Assembly: GCF_036569345.1 (NCBI RefSeq)
Contig: NZ_DATCQT010000025.1
Coordinates: 1 to 64,000 of the forward strand
Length of the DNA stretch: 64,000 nt
Direction: 5' to 3'
DNA from: Clostridium_AD sp036569345
Lineage (GTDB): Bacteria; Bacillota; Clostridia; Clostridiales; Clostridiaceae
Numbering within the stretch: position 1 is the first letter of the stretch; each line of letters begins with the position of its first letter. The notes under the pieces were generated by a model that worked only from the letters and a program-made list of their open reading frames with translations, had not been told where the DNA came from and searched no databases. This document shows positions 16,651-24,954 of the stretch, one piece after another. Made by a program: the position numbers and the translations under genes.

Positions 16651-19113
16651 TTACATTGTTTGTTCTGTTCTCATTATTATATCATCCTGTATTGATTTAT
16701 CTAAAGAAGCAAAGTGAGCACTATAGCCAGCTACACGTACTACTAATGTTTTGTATTTATCAGGATTTTTTTGAGCATCTAACAATGTTTCTCTACTTAC
16801 TACATTAAACTGTACATGCATCCCCTTTTGATCAAAGAAGGTTCGTAGTAAAGCAATTAAGTTATTTAACCCTGTTTGTCCTTCTATAGCTGATGGATGG
16901 AATTTTTGATTAAACAAAGTCCCATTTGATGCTCTACAATGATCTATTTTAGCAACTGAGTTAGCAGCAGACGTTGGCCCATTCTTATCCCTTCCTGAAA
17001 CCGGAGATACTCCATCAGCCAAAGCTTCTCCTGCCTTTCTTCCATCTGCCATTGCTCCTGTTTGTGATCCCATAGGAACATTTGCGGAAACCGGATAAAG
17101 ACCTGGTTGAAAATGCCCTCCACGTGGATTAGTATATTTTTCGACCTCCCTGCAATAAATTGTTGCAGTTTCACGTGCTAAGTCATCCACCTCATCAATA
17201 TCATTACCAAATTTAGGTGCTTTGTTTAAAAGCATCTGACGAAGGTTTTCTTTATTACCATACCTTTTAATGTTAATAACTTTATCTGATTCTAAATCAT
17301 CTGATATAATTTTCTTATCGTCTGATTTTAACTTCTCTATATCACTCATAATAGTTCCGCCAAAATTGCTATCAAGAGCTTCTTTTAAAGTCTGAAGAGA
17401 GACACTCTTATCCTCAAATACTAGTTTCCGAATAGCAGCCAATGAATCAGCTACATTCGCAATTCCTACACCTTGAGGCCCAGTAAAGTTATAATGTGCT
17501 CCACCTTCTTGGAGTGACTTACCACGACCTATGCAATCATCTACCATTGATGATAAAAATGGTAATGGTGCTCTTTCTCCATGTGCCAAATCTACGCTAT
17601 TATCTGCATTAGCAAGCAGTTTAACGAAGTACTCCATTTGCCTTTTATATGCATCCATAAATCCATCAAAAGTTTTAAATGAAGTGAACTCACCAGTTCT
17701 AAGTCCAAGTTGTTTACCCTTTTCTTTTCCATTATTTATGGTTATTTCTAATACCTTTGCTGTATTAAAGAAAGCAGCATCATGCCAACCTTCAGTTTTT
17801 CCACCCTTTTGAGGTTCAACGCAACCTATTATTCCATAATCTCTAGCATCTTCTAGCGACACTCCATGACTTGTTAATGATGGTATTATAACTTCATCAT
17901 TATAATAAGCCGGCATTCCGAGGCCTAAACGTGTCACTTCTGCAGCTTTTAATAATAAAGCCTCTGGAGTTTTATTCCAAACTCTGATAGATATTGATGG
18001 TTGAGGAAGTCTTGTATGCTGCGTAGCTGTAAGACACATAAAAGAAAGTTCATTAGTATCATCTTTCCCATCAATATTTTGTCCACCTACTATTAAATTT
18101 TGAAACATTGGATACCCACCAAAAGCTTTAGTTGAACCTTCATCACGTACCTTATTTACATCATTGAATTTAACCCATAAACAGTCTATAAGCTCTTGAG
18201 CCTTTCCATTCGTGATATTATCATTTTTATAATATGGATACATATACTGATCAAAACGCATTGGTGAAATTGAATGTCCATTCGATTCTATTTGTATTAT
18301 AGCTTGTACAAACCAGAAGGATTGTAATGCCTCATGGAAATTTCTAGCCGGATTTCTAGGTACATTATCACAATTTCTACTAATCGTCAATAGTTCTTCT
18401 TTCCTAGTTGAATTAGTAGTTTCTTTTGCTAATTTTCTTGCTAAATCAGCAAATCTTTTAGCAAAATTTATAGTGGCATTTGCTGTAATTATTACTGAAT
18501 TTAAGAAACTTTGCTTTTTTATATAATTCGCGTCACCTTTATTTGCTCTAGCTTTCTCATCCTCAGCTTGAGCTATTATACCTTTAAAACCTATAGATAA
18601 AACTTTAGCATAATCAACACAAATATGTCCTACTCCATTGAAATAATAATTACCAACTGTAAATACACCAGCATTCATTGCTTCTTTAGTTTCTTCAAAC
18701 ATATATTCTGTAGCAAGTTCATTGGTAGTTCTTCCATCCCAGTAACCGAATACTTCTTTAAGACTTGTCTTTACTTCTTCACTGATAAGAAAAACATCAC
18801 CTTTTCTTTTAGCTAAAGTTTCAAATTCCTCTAAAACCCATTTGTTTGAAAACTCAGGGAATATTTGGCATGCTCTTGGCTTTTTGCTTAGATTTCCTAC
18901 AATAAGCTCATCATCGCGAATAACTATTGTCATTTCATTTAATATTTTTTCTAACGCTTTAGCACGTCTTACAATCATAGGATAGGATTCAGTTTCCTTA
19001 TACGATTTTGTTATTAGAATTGCTCTTTCCGCTTCAATTTCAGGTGTTACCGAAAATAAATTATCAGATAGTTTCTGGATTCTTTCACTTACTTGTGTAC
19101 TATTTTTAGTCAC
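16651..19113 (-). CDS. Glycyl radical enzyme, glycerol/diol dehydratase-like
   Basis: The 820-residue protein has the catalytic Cys431 in GIIGCVEPQ and the radical glycine near residue 796 in VVRVAGYSAHF. Residues match the B12-independent glycerol dehydratase DhaB1 of Clostridium butyricum one for one: His163 (NGVGHICVDY), His280 (NGHSISPMRFD), Glu433 and Asp445 (TEGWHD) stand for its His164, His281, Glu435 and Asp447. The likely reaction is dehydration of glycerol or 1,2-propanediol to the aldehyde. It is about 30 residues longer than DhaB1 because of a Lys/Asp-rich insert near 590-630. No 1,3-propanediol dehydrogenase or microcompartment gene is nearby, so the substrate is not settled. The start is GTG after GGAGGAGG. 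Confidence 0.85.
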   Translation of the reverse strand: MTKNSTQVSERIQKLSDNLFSVTPEIEAERAILITKSYKETESYPMIVRRAKALEKILNEMTIVIRDDELIVGNLSKKPRACQIFPEFSNKWVLEEFETLAKRKGDVFLISEEVKTSLKEVFGYWDGRTTNELATEYMFEETKEAMNAGVFTVGNYYFNGVGHICVDYAKVLSIGFKGIIAQAEDEKARANKGDANYIKKQSFLNSVIITANATINFAKRFADLARKLAKETTNSTRKEELLTISRNCDNVPRNPARNFHEALQSFWFVQAIIQIESNGHSISPMRFDQYMYPYYKNDNITNGKAQELIDCLWVKFNDVNKVRDEGSTKAFGGYPMFQNLIVGGQNIDGKDDTNELSFMCLTATQHTRLPQPSISIRVWNKTPEALLLKAAEVTRLGLGMPAYYNDEVIIPSLTSHGVSLEDARDYGIIGCVEPQKGGKTEGWHDAAFFNTAKVLEITINNGKEKGKQLGLRTGEFTSFKTFDGFMDAYKRQMEYFVKLLANADNSVDLAHGERAPLPFLSSMVDDCIGRGKSLQEGGAHYNFTGPQGVGIANVADSLAAIRKLVFEDKSVSLQTLKEALDSNFGGTIMSDIEKLKSDDKKIISDDLESDKVINIKRYGNKENLRQMLLNKAPKFGNDIDEVDDLARETATIYCREVEKYTNPRGGHFQPGLYPVSANVPMGSQTGAMADGRKAGEALADGVSPVSGRDKNGPTSAANSVAKIDHCRASNGTLFNQKFHPSAIEGQTGLNNLIALLRTFFDQKGMHVQFNVVSRETLLDAQKNPDKYKTLVVRVAGYSAHFASLDKSIQDDIIMRTEQTM

Positions 19114-19152
19114 TAAAAAAAACCTCCTCCACTTAATTGAGAATATTCCGAT

Positions 19153-19167
19153 TATACTGTCAGTATA
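19153..19167. promoter_or_regulatory. Palindrome at the glycyl radical operon promoter
   Basis: TATACTGTCAGTATA is a perfect 7-bp-arm palindrome with one central base. It overlaps minus-strand -10-like sequences (TATAAT, TATACT) about 45 nt before the GTG start. It is a good candidate operator for a repressor of the operon. Confidence 0.5.
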
Positions 19168-19193
19168 CTCTTTTTGTACCCTATCGTCTATAC

Positions 19194-19233
19194 AAAAATT
19201 ATGTCATTGGGAAGGAGTTCCAATGACATAATT
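19194..19233 (-). terminator. Terminator after the MCP gene
   Basis: A perfect 14-bp stem, AATTATGTCATTGG (19197-19210) with its complement at 19220-19233, followed on the minus strand by TTTTT. It lies between the MCP stop and the promoter of the glycyl radical operon. Confidence 0.85.
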
Positions 19234-19254
19234 TCAATGCAATTTCTATTAAAT

Positions 19255-20958
19255 CTAAATGTTAAATCGTAGAATTTCTTGTTTTAATTTTTCCGCGCCA
19301 TCTTGTGATTTCTTTGTTAAATCTAACACATCATTTGATTTTGAAGTTATGTCAGATATTTTCTGGGCAATATCTGTTGTTCCAATGGCTCCGTCACTTG
19401 ATGCTACAGCTACTGCGTCAATAGTTTTTAATACATTTTGTATTGAACCTAAAAGTTCTTCTGATGTTGAACTAAAGCCTGTAATAAGATTATCAACAAA
19501 TTTTGCATCTATACTATATTGGTCTGCAACACCAACCATATCATTATAGTCATCATATATATCCGTAGACACAAATTGTAGTAATTTATTTGAAGCACCT
19601 GATAGATTATCAACTGACTGAGTAACCTTTTGAGTTATATTTTGTATCTCAATAACATTATCTTTTGACTGCTCAGCAAGCTTTTTAATCTCTTCAGCTA
19701 CTACTGAAAATCCTTTACCTGCTTCTCCTGCTCTTGCAGCTTCTATGGCTGCATTTAGTGCTAGTAAATTTGTTTGCGAAGTTATATCCATTATGGATTT
19801 TGCTAAAACATTTATTTGTTCTACTACTTTTGCGTTTTCAATTGCATCTTCAAGTTCTATTTTCGTTCCCTCAAAAATTGAAATGGCCTTTTTCTGAGAT
19901 ATATTAACTCCATCTTTTGTATCAACCGCTCTTTTGCTAATCTCTATAACTTGCTTTGCACCCATTTGTGAATTTTCAGATATCAATCTAACGGCTTTTT
20001 CAATTTCCTGTGCAACAGCAGTCATTTCTTCTGATGAAGCAGCGGTTTCTTCCATACTTGCAGCTAACTCCTCAGTATTTGCTGATATGTCTTCTATATT
20101 TGAGTTGAGTTCTATTATATCTCTTTTTGATATTTCACAAAGTGTGTTTATATTAGTGGATTCCTCATCGATACCTTTAATAGTTGTTTTTATAGAAGAA
20201 ACCATAGAACTTATAACTTTTGCAATATTTCCAAGTTCATCCTTAGACGAAATCATTTTTTGTGGGAATTGCCTGGTTAAGTCTCCCTTATCAATTACCT
20301 CACAATATGAAGTAACTTCAGCTAGTTCATATCGTAATTTTCTTAAAACTAAAATGAAAATTAAAATAAGAATAATCGCAGAAGATAATGCAACTATTAT
20401 AAACGTTAATCTTGCATTAATAACAGCAGTGTTACTTTCATCATTAAGGTCAGCAGCTGATTGTATATTTAAATCTACTAATTTTTCAGTTATTGTAAGA
20501 ATATTAGCACCTACATCTCTAGCTTTATCTCTATCAGCCTGTACCACTTTTCTTGTGTCACGTTCTGTAACTATTAGTGCTTGTGTAAGCTCCTTATAAT
20601 CACTAATGGTCTTTTTTAATTCTACAAGATATTTAGACTCCTCAGGATCTATGGTTTTGCTTTCATAAGATTTTATGTATCTAGTAATTATATTAAAGGA
20701 TTCTTGTGTAAATGCTCCAAGCTCTGGAGTGTAACCAGTATCCATTATTTTTGTGTAATTTAGCCTCAGTTCTAGATAATTTGATTTTACCTCCAATATA
20801 TCTTTGGTGGGTAATAATCTATTAGAATACATTTGTTGCTGTTGTGCCTTTGCAAAATTCACTGAATATATTCCTTGAAAACTTACCGCTCCAAGTCCAA
20901 TAATTGCTACTAAAACAATCATTATAAAAGAATGTGATATTTTTAAATTTTTTAACAT
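19255..20958 (-). CDS. Methyl-accepting chemotaxis protein
   Basis: The 567-residue transducer has TM1 at about 7-27, a four-helix-bundle sensor of about 150 residues, TM2 at about 183-205, a HAMP domain (DKGDLTRQFPQK) and the signalling hairpin SQTNLLALNAAIEAARAGEA near 395-415, followed by GFSVVAEEIKKLAEQS. The ATG at 20958 follows GAGGAGC; a TTG five codons earlier overlaps that site. It has no periplasmic binding fold, so it probably senses small ligands or energy state. It is monocistronic, and no other che genes are adjacent. Confidence 0.93.
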   Translation of the reverse strand: MLKNLKISHSFIMIVLVAIIGLGAVSFQGIYSVNFAKAQQQQMYSNRLLPTKDILEVKSNYLELRLNYTKIMDTGYTPELGAFTQESFNIITRYIKSYESKTIDPEESKYLVELKKTISDYKELTQALIVTERDTRKVVQADRDKARDVGANILTITEKLVDLNIQSAADLNDESNTAVINARLTFIIVALSSAIILILIFILVLRKLRYELAEVTSYCEVIDKGDLTRQFPQKMISSKDELGNIAKVISSMVSSIKTTIKGIDEESTNINTLCEISKRDIIELNSNIEDISANTEELAASMEETAASSEEMTAVAQEIEKAVRLISENSQMGAKQVIEISKRAVDTKDGVNISQKKAISIFEGTKIELEDAIENAKVVEQINVLAKSIMDITSQTNLLALNAAIEAARAGEAGKGFSVVAEEIKKLAEQSKDNVIEIQNITQKVTQSVDNLSGASNKLLQFVSTDIYDDYNDMVGVADQYSIDAKFVDNLITGFSSTSEELLGSIQNVLKTIDAVAVASSDGAIGTTDIAQKISDITSKSNDVLDLTKKSQDGAEKLKQEILRFNI

Positions 20959-21127
20959 AATTACGCTCCTCAAAAGCCATACTCCAGATGACTAAATTTT
21001 AAATTAAAATTAGTGTACATTAACTCCATAAATTACTATAAAACATATATTAACATAATTCAACATTAACCTTATATTATCCTTTAATATTTATCAGTTA
21101 ATGTAAAATTTTCTATAATATTATCAT

Positions 21128-21178
21128 AATCGTAAAAAAAAGAGAGTCATCATCTCTGATAATTCTCTCTTTACGATT
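21128..21178 (-). terminator. Terminator after the small hydrophilic protein gene
   Basis: Outer inverted repeat AATCGTAAA (21128-21136)/TTTACGATT (21170-21178) and an inner GAGAG/CTCTC stem (21142-21146, 21165-21169). On the minus strand the inner stem is followed by eight T residues. Confidence 0.8.
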
Positions 21179-21189
21179 ATTTATTTAAT

Positions 21190-21363
21190 TTATTCATTCT
21201 CTGATTTTATTTTTTCTTCTTTAACTACATCATTAATGTCGGTAGTCTTATTGGATAGGTTATACATAATACCCATCTCAGTATCTGAAACACCACTACT
21301 GGTTTTATTAGCATCTAGTTCATTAATTGAATTTTTAGCTTTTCCTAACTTATTTTTATCCAT
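21190..21363 (-). CDS. Small hydrophilic protein, unknown
   Basis: The product has 57 residues starting MDKNKLGKAKNS. GGAAGGGAG precedes this ATG by 7 nt, so the 12 extra upstream residues are rejected. It is charged (pI near neutral), without hydrophobic segments or cysteines. The text SSGVSDTEMGIMYNLS in the middle is the only compact segment. The gene has a clear terminator, and two tandem palindromes lie just upstream, so it is probably real and regulated. Confidence 0.55.
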   Translation of the reverse strand: MDKNKLGKAKNSINELDANKTSSGVSDTEMGIMYNLSNKTTDINDVVKEEKIKSENE

Positions 21364-21398
21364 TAGTATTCTCCCTTCCAACACAAAATTACACAACA

Positions 21399-21436
21399 TA
21401 TATAGAATTCTCTATATATGTATAGAGTGCTCTATA
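21399..21436. promoter_or_regulatory. Two tandem palindromes upstream of the small protein gene
   Basis: TATATAGA-ATTC-TCTATATA (21399-21418) and TATAGAG-TG-CTCTATA (21421-21436) share the half-site TATAGA and have centres 20 bp apart, two helical turns. That is the usual layout for cooperative dimer binding of a repressor. Confidence 0.5.
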
Positions 21437-21474
21437 TAGTTTATCCATTTGGAAAGGATTTTATTTATTGTTTG

Positions 21475-22917
21475 TTAATTCACCCATATTAATGAACCTT
21501 TTGGTATATTATCATAATACCATTTTGCCATATCTAGTGGCATACGAATACATCCATGAGAAACCCTTTTCCCTAAAGTTCCATCAATGACACTTCCAGA
21601 GTTGTTTAAAATTACTGAATGTAGCATATAATTTCCACTATACCTTGTCCAATATTTCACTATCGCTCCAGGACCTGCAACAAAGGAATATCCTTTATCT
21701 TGAACTGTAAATAGTCCTCTCTTTGAAGGTGTAATATTATTACCAGATGCACATGAATATGTTTTTAATAAGACCCAATGTTTTGCTCCACCAGTAAAAA
21801 TATTAACTCTTTGCCTATTCAAATCCACCCAAGTGAAGTATTTTGTAGTGCTTACGAAATTACTTGTAATATTAACATATGTTTCAAGTTGCTTTTTATC
21901 CAAGTATTTTGTATTAGTAGCTGGGTTTGAAGGCACAGAAACCTTATTACAGGCTACCCACAATTGAGAACCATTTGGTTCTTTAATCAAAAAAGTATTA
22001 TTAGTTTCATCCTTTATCTCTACTTTTAAACCAAGATACTTTCCGTATACAGCATTTGATTGTACTAAACTATTATAAACAATACTTGTTGTTGTTCCAG
22101 AAACTAATGCTGTCAAATTACTATATACCCTTGTTTGTCCATTAATTCGGTATGAACTTATTTTATAATAATAAGTTTTTCCAGTTAGCAAACCCGTGTT
22201 TGTATAATTTAAAGCCGTGGCTCTCATTATTGGAATATAAGTTCCGGTACTTGAAGTAGCTCTATATATTTCATAACCATCTGCTAAGGCTACAGCGCTC
22301 CAGGTAAGATTAATACTTGAATAACTATATATAGTGGCTTTTAAATTTTTAGGTATTCCAGGTGCCACAATTATCCACTTAGCAAATAATGTTGTATTAT
22401 CGGTAACTTTATCAGTTATAAAGTTCCATGAATTTAAACATCCAGCATCTTTGTACCAACCCCAAAATGTATAACCAGTCTTTGTTGGAGCAATCGGTGC
22501 TGTTATTACATTATTATAATCAACACCTCTACTACTTACGTTACTTCCTCCTTGGCTATTAAATGTAATTGTATATTTATTAATTGTCCACTTTGCAAAA
22601 AGTGTTATGTCCTGAGTTATTGCTGTATTTTCAAAATCAAACAGGTTTGCAAAGGTAGTATCATCTGTATACCAGCCTTCAAATGTGTATCCCATCTTAG
22701 TTGAATTCGCCGGTGCAACTGCTTTATCATTATATTCAACAGACAGACCGAGCACATCTAAGCCGCCGTTTGAGTTAAAGGTTACATTAATAGGACTATT
22801 AGCTATTGCTGATGATGTATCATTTGGCACCGTTGTATTAGATGCAGCATTCGCAATTACATGAATATTTAAAAATAGGAACAATATTGATACCGTAATA
22901 ATTAAAAACTTCTTCAA
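21475..22917 (-). CDS. L,D-transpeptidase with InlB-type repeats and FN3 domain
   Basis: The 480-residue secreted enzyme has a signal peptide (1-24), two Listeria/Bacteroides InlB B-repeat units (about 43-112 and 113-180; each ends GYTFEGWY or GYTFWGWY and LFAKW), a fibronectin type III domain (about 184-275) and a YkuD L,D-transpeptidase domain. The catalytic motif SHGCIRM has Cys456, with HSVILNNSG upstream. It would cross-link peptidoglycan stem peptides 3-3 or attach proteins. The front repeats suggest binding to wall or partner proteins. The stop is 111 nt after the palindromic small gene's promoter region. A paralogue lies next to it on the same strand. Confidence 0.9.
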   Translation of the reverse strand: MKKFLIITVSILFLFLNIHVIANAASNTTVPNDTSSAIANSPINVTFNSNGGLDVLGLSVEYNDKAVAPANSTKMGYTFEGWYTDDTTFANLFDFENTAITQDITLFAKWTINKYTITFNSQGGSNVSSRGVDYNNVITAPIAPTKTGYTFWGWYKDAGCLNSWNFITDKVTDNTTLFAKWIIVAPGIPKNLKATIYSYSSINLTWSAVALADGYEIYRATSSTGTYIPIMRATALNYTNTGLLTGKTYYYKISSYRINGQTRVYSNLTALVSGTTTSIVYNSLVQSNAVYGKYLGLKVEIKDETNNTFLIKEPNGSQLWVACNKVSVPSNPATNTKYLDKKQLETYVNITSNFVSTTKYFTWVDLNRQRVNIFTGGAKHWVLLKTYSCASGNNITPSKRGLFTVQDKGYSFVAGPGAIVKYWTRYSGNYMLHSVILNNSGSVIDGTLGKRVSHGCIRMPLDMAKWYYDNIPKGSLIWVN

Positions 22918-23097
22918 AAAAATCCCCCCGTAAAATATGTTTTAGCTTTTATTATATTCTCTACATTTATGTTAATTCCTTCAACGGATAATTATTTATT
23001 TTACTAATTATAAGTTATAAAAAATGTAATCGTTTCAGGTAAATTCATATACGTTCTACCGCCTATAAAAAATAATAATTACATATGTAAATGTGAA

Positions 23098-23122
23098 AGA
23101 CCGAGTTTTTTAAACTCGGTCT
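23098..23122 (-). terminator. Terminator after the lipoprotein L,D-transpeptidase
   Basis: Stem AGACCGAGTTT (23098-23108) with AAACTCGGTCT (23112-23122), GC-rich in this AT-rich context. A short T run follows the stem on the minus strand. It sits 65 nt after the stop codon. Confidence 0.75.
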
Positions 23123-23187
23123 CCTTCTCATATGCCTTTTTTCAACTAAAGATTATTATTCAATTGGCATACGTTAAGAATCCTTTT

Positions 23188-24096
23188 TTAGTTGCTCCAA
23201 ATAGAAGTTTTAGCAGGAATATTATCATATATATATTTAGCATTTACTAAAGCTAACCTTACACATCCGTGAGATACAGCAACTCCAAGGGTGTTATCTA
23301 TAATATAATTTCCGTCTTTATCATATAGTACGCTGTGAAATAAATAGTTGCCACTTATTTGAGTATAATATTTACACCTAGCCCCTCCATTAGAAATAAA
23401 GTAGCCACCTTTACTTCCCACAGTGAAATTACCTTTAACTGTGGGAGTACTTGTTTTCCCTGAAGAACAAGCCATTGATTTAACAAGATGCCATCTTTTA
23501 TTAGAGCCATTAAATACATATACCTTTTGCTTAGCTAAATCGATCCATATAAAATAAGATGTAAAGCTATAGTTGTTCTTACTATTTATAAATTTTTCTA
23601 ATGTATTTTTTGAAATTGCAGCTTTAGATATAGCCTTTTGTATAACTGGTAATTTATACATAGTCACTGAGGTTGGTGCCATATTAAGCTTTTTTAGTGT
23701 TAATTCACCTACTATACCATCTTTAAGCATCTTATTTCTCATTTGAAAGTCCATAACTGCATTGTTTGTTGCGTTACTAAAATCTCCATCTACATTAAGT
23801 TTATAACCAAATTTATTAAGCTTTTGCTGTATTTCCTTCACCTTATCGCCCTTATCCCCTTGTTTAAATGTTGTTTTAAGTTTTATCTGTTGTACTTTGG
23901 GAGACTCAATCTTGATATTTTTATCTTGGTTTATTTTGTTGCTGTTATTTTGTACATTTGGTTGTGGTGTATTGTTTGGATATACTTCTGAGGCAACCGG
24001 AGACTTGACAGATGCCTTGTCTTTACTCACTACATCACAGCCACTTAAAATAAATATAAACATAAAGAGAATACACACTAAGTACCTTTTATACAT
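23188..24096 (-). CDS. L,D-transpeptidase lipoprotein with peptidoglycan-binding domain
   Basis: The 302-residue protein has a lipoprotein signal with LSGC (Cys 19) and a Pro/Asn/Lys-rich spacer. A PG_binding_1 domain (about 75-135) contains GDKGDKVKEIQQKLNKFGY and VDGDFSNATNNAVMDFQ. The C-terminal YkuD domain has the catalytic SHGCVRL (Cys278) and HSVLYDKDG. It acts outside the membrane on cell-wall peptides, probably making 3-3 cross-links. Its C-terminal domain is clearly homologous to that of the preceding gene's product, while the N-terminal modules differ, so the pair probably works at different wall sites. Confidence 0.92.
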   Translation of the reverse strand: MYKRYLVCILFMFIFILSGCDVVSKDKASVKSPVASEVYPNNTPQPNVQNNSNKINQDKNIKIESPKVQQIKLKTTFKQGDKGDKVKEIQQKLNKFGYKLNVDGDFSNATNNAVMDFQMRNKMLKDGIVGELTLKKLNMAPTSVTMYKLPVIQKAISKAAISKNTLEKFINSKNNYSFTSYFIWIDLAKQKVYVFNGSNKRWHLVKSMACSSGKTSTPTVKGNFTVGSKGGYFISNGGARCKYYTQISGNYLFHSVLYDKDGNYIIDNTLGVAVSHGCVRLALVNAKYIYDNIPAKTSIWSN

Positions 24097-24328
24097 ACTA
24101 ATACCCCATTTTTATAGAAGTATGGAACTGTTCCTTATAGTGTATTCTCTTAAACTTAAAATGCTACTAAATTGCCAAACCCATTCCTAAATAAAATGTC
24201 TGTTACCGCTTGTTCAATTAATTAATACATATATGTAATAACCTATAGACATATCCCCTCATATTCATAAAGCAAGTTTTTACTTAAAACAATTTGTTAT
24301 TACAAATAAAACAATAAAAAGAATATCA

Positions 24329-24712
24329 TTAATGATGACCTACCTCATATATTCTTGTATATTCTTCAGTATACTCTTCTATATATTTTCTGATTACCTT
24401 CCCACTTGTTACAAATCTAAAGAAATTTCTATCAATTCCATTTTGAGAATAAATAAAACAATTATCAATAAAATCAATTTGTTTTATTAGCTCTCTCCAA
24501 TGGTGTCCATCAAAATTTTCTACCTTAAGACCATTATTATCAGCCACAATATACTCAAATATATAATATTCTTCTAAAGATCCGGTTTTATAATATTTTA
24601 CTATATGATTACTTTTACTGTTATTTGTAGCTAATGGACTAATGGTAATAATCTTAGTCCAAACGAGTTTATCTTTATCAGTATCAAATATTTCTTCATA
24701 ATCAATTAACAT
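24329..24712 (-). CDS. Hypothetical protein
   Basis: The product has 127 residues beginning MLIDYEEIFD. AGGGGTGATATT precedes this ATG, so the TTG six codons earlier is unlikely. It has no signal, TM segment or known motif. The sequence is rich in aromatic and acidic residues (YYKTGSLEEYYIFEYIV, FDGHHWRELIKQIDF) and ends EVGHH. It stands alone, divergent from the ABC exporter genes. Confidence 0.6.
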   Translation of the reverse strand: MLIDYEEIFDTDKDKLVWTKIITISPLATNNSKSNHIVKYYKTGSLEEYYIFEYIVADNNGLKVENFDGHHWRELIKQIDFIDNCFIYSQNGIDRNFFRFVTSGKVIRKYIEEYTEEYTRIYEVGHH

Positions 24713-24954
24713 AATATCACCCCTATTCAATGTTATTCCTATGTAAAGGGTTTTATTACAAAATGAAAATTTATTAACTAAATAATCTTATTTTTCATCT
24801 TTATAAATAAAGATTTCAATTGATAATTTTTACAATTTAATGCATAATTAAAGAAGAAATTTTATAAAGGGATTATTTGAGATTCAGTTGTTATTATAGA
24901 TATATAAGCTCAAAAAAAACAGAAATACACTAATGGATTCGAAAGGAGTTATTT

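Noticed and set aside
19934..20599. A 221-codon open frame on the plus strand inside the MCP gene
   Set aside because: It is antisense to a well-conserved MCP signalling domain, whose reverse frames are often open; it has no ribosome site and no recognisable protein features.
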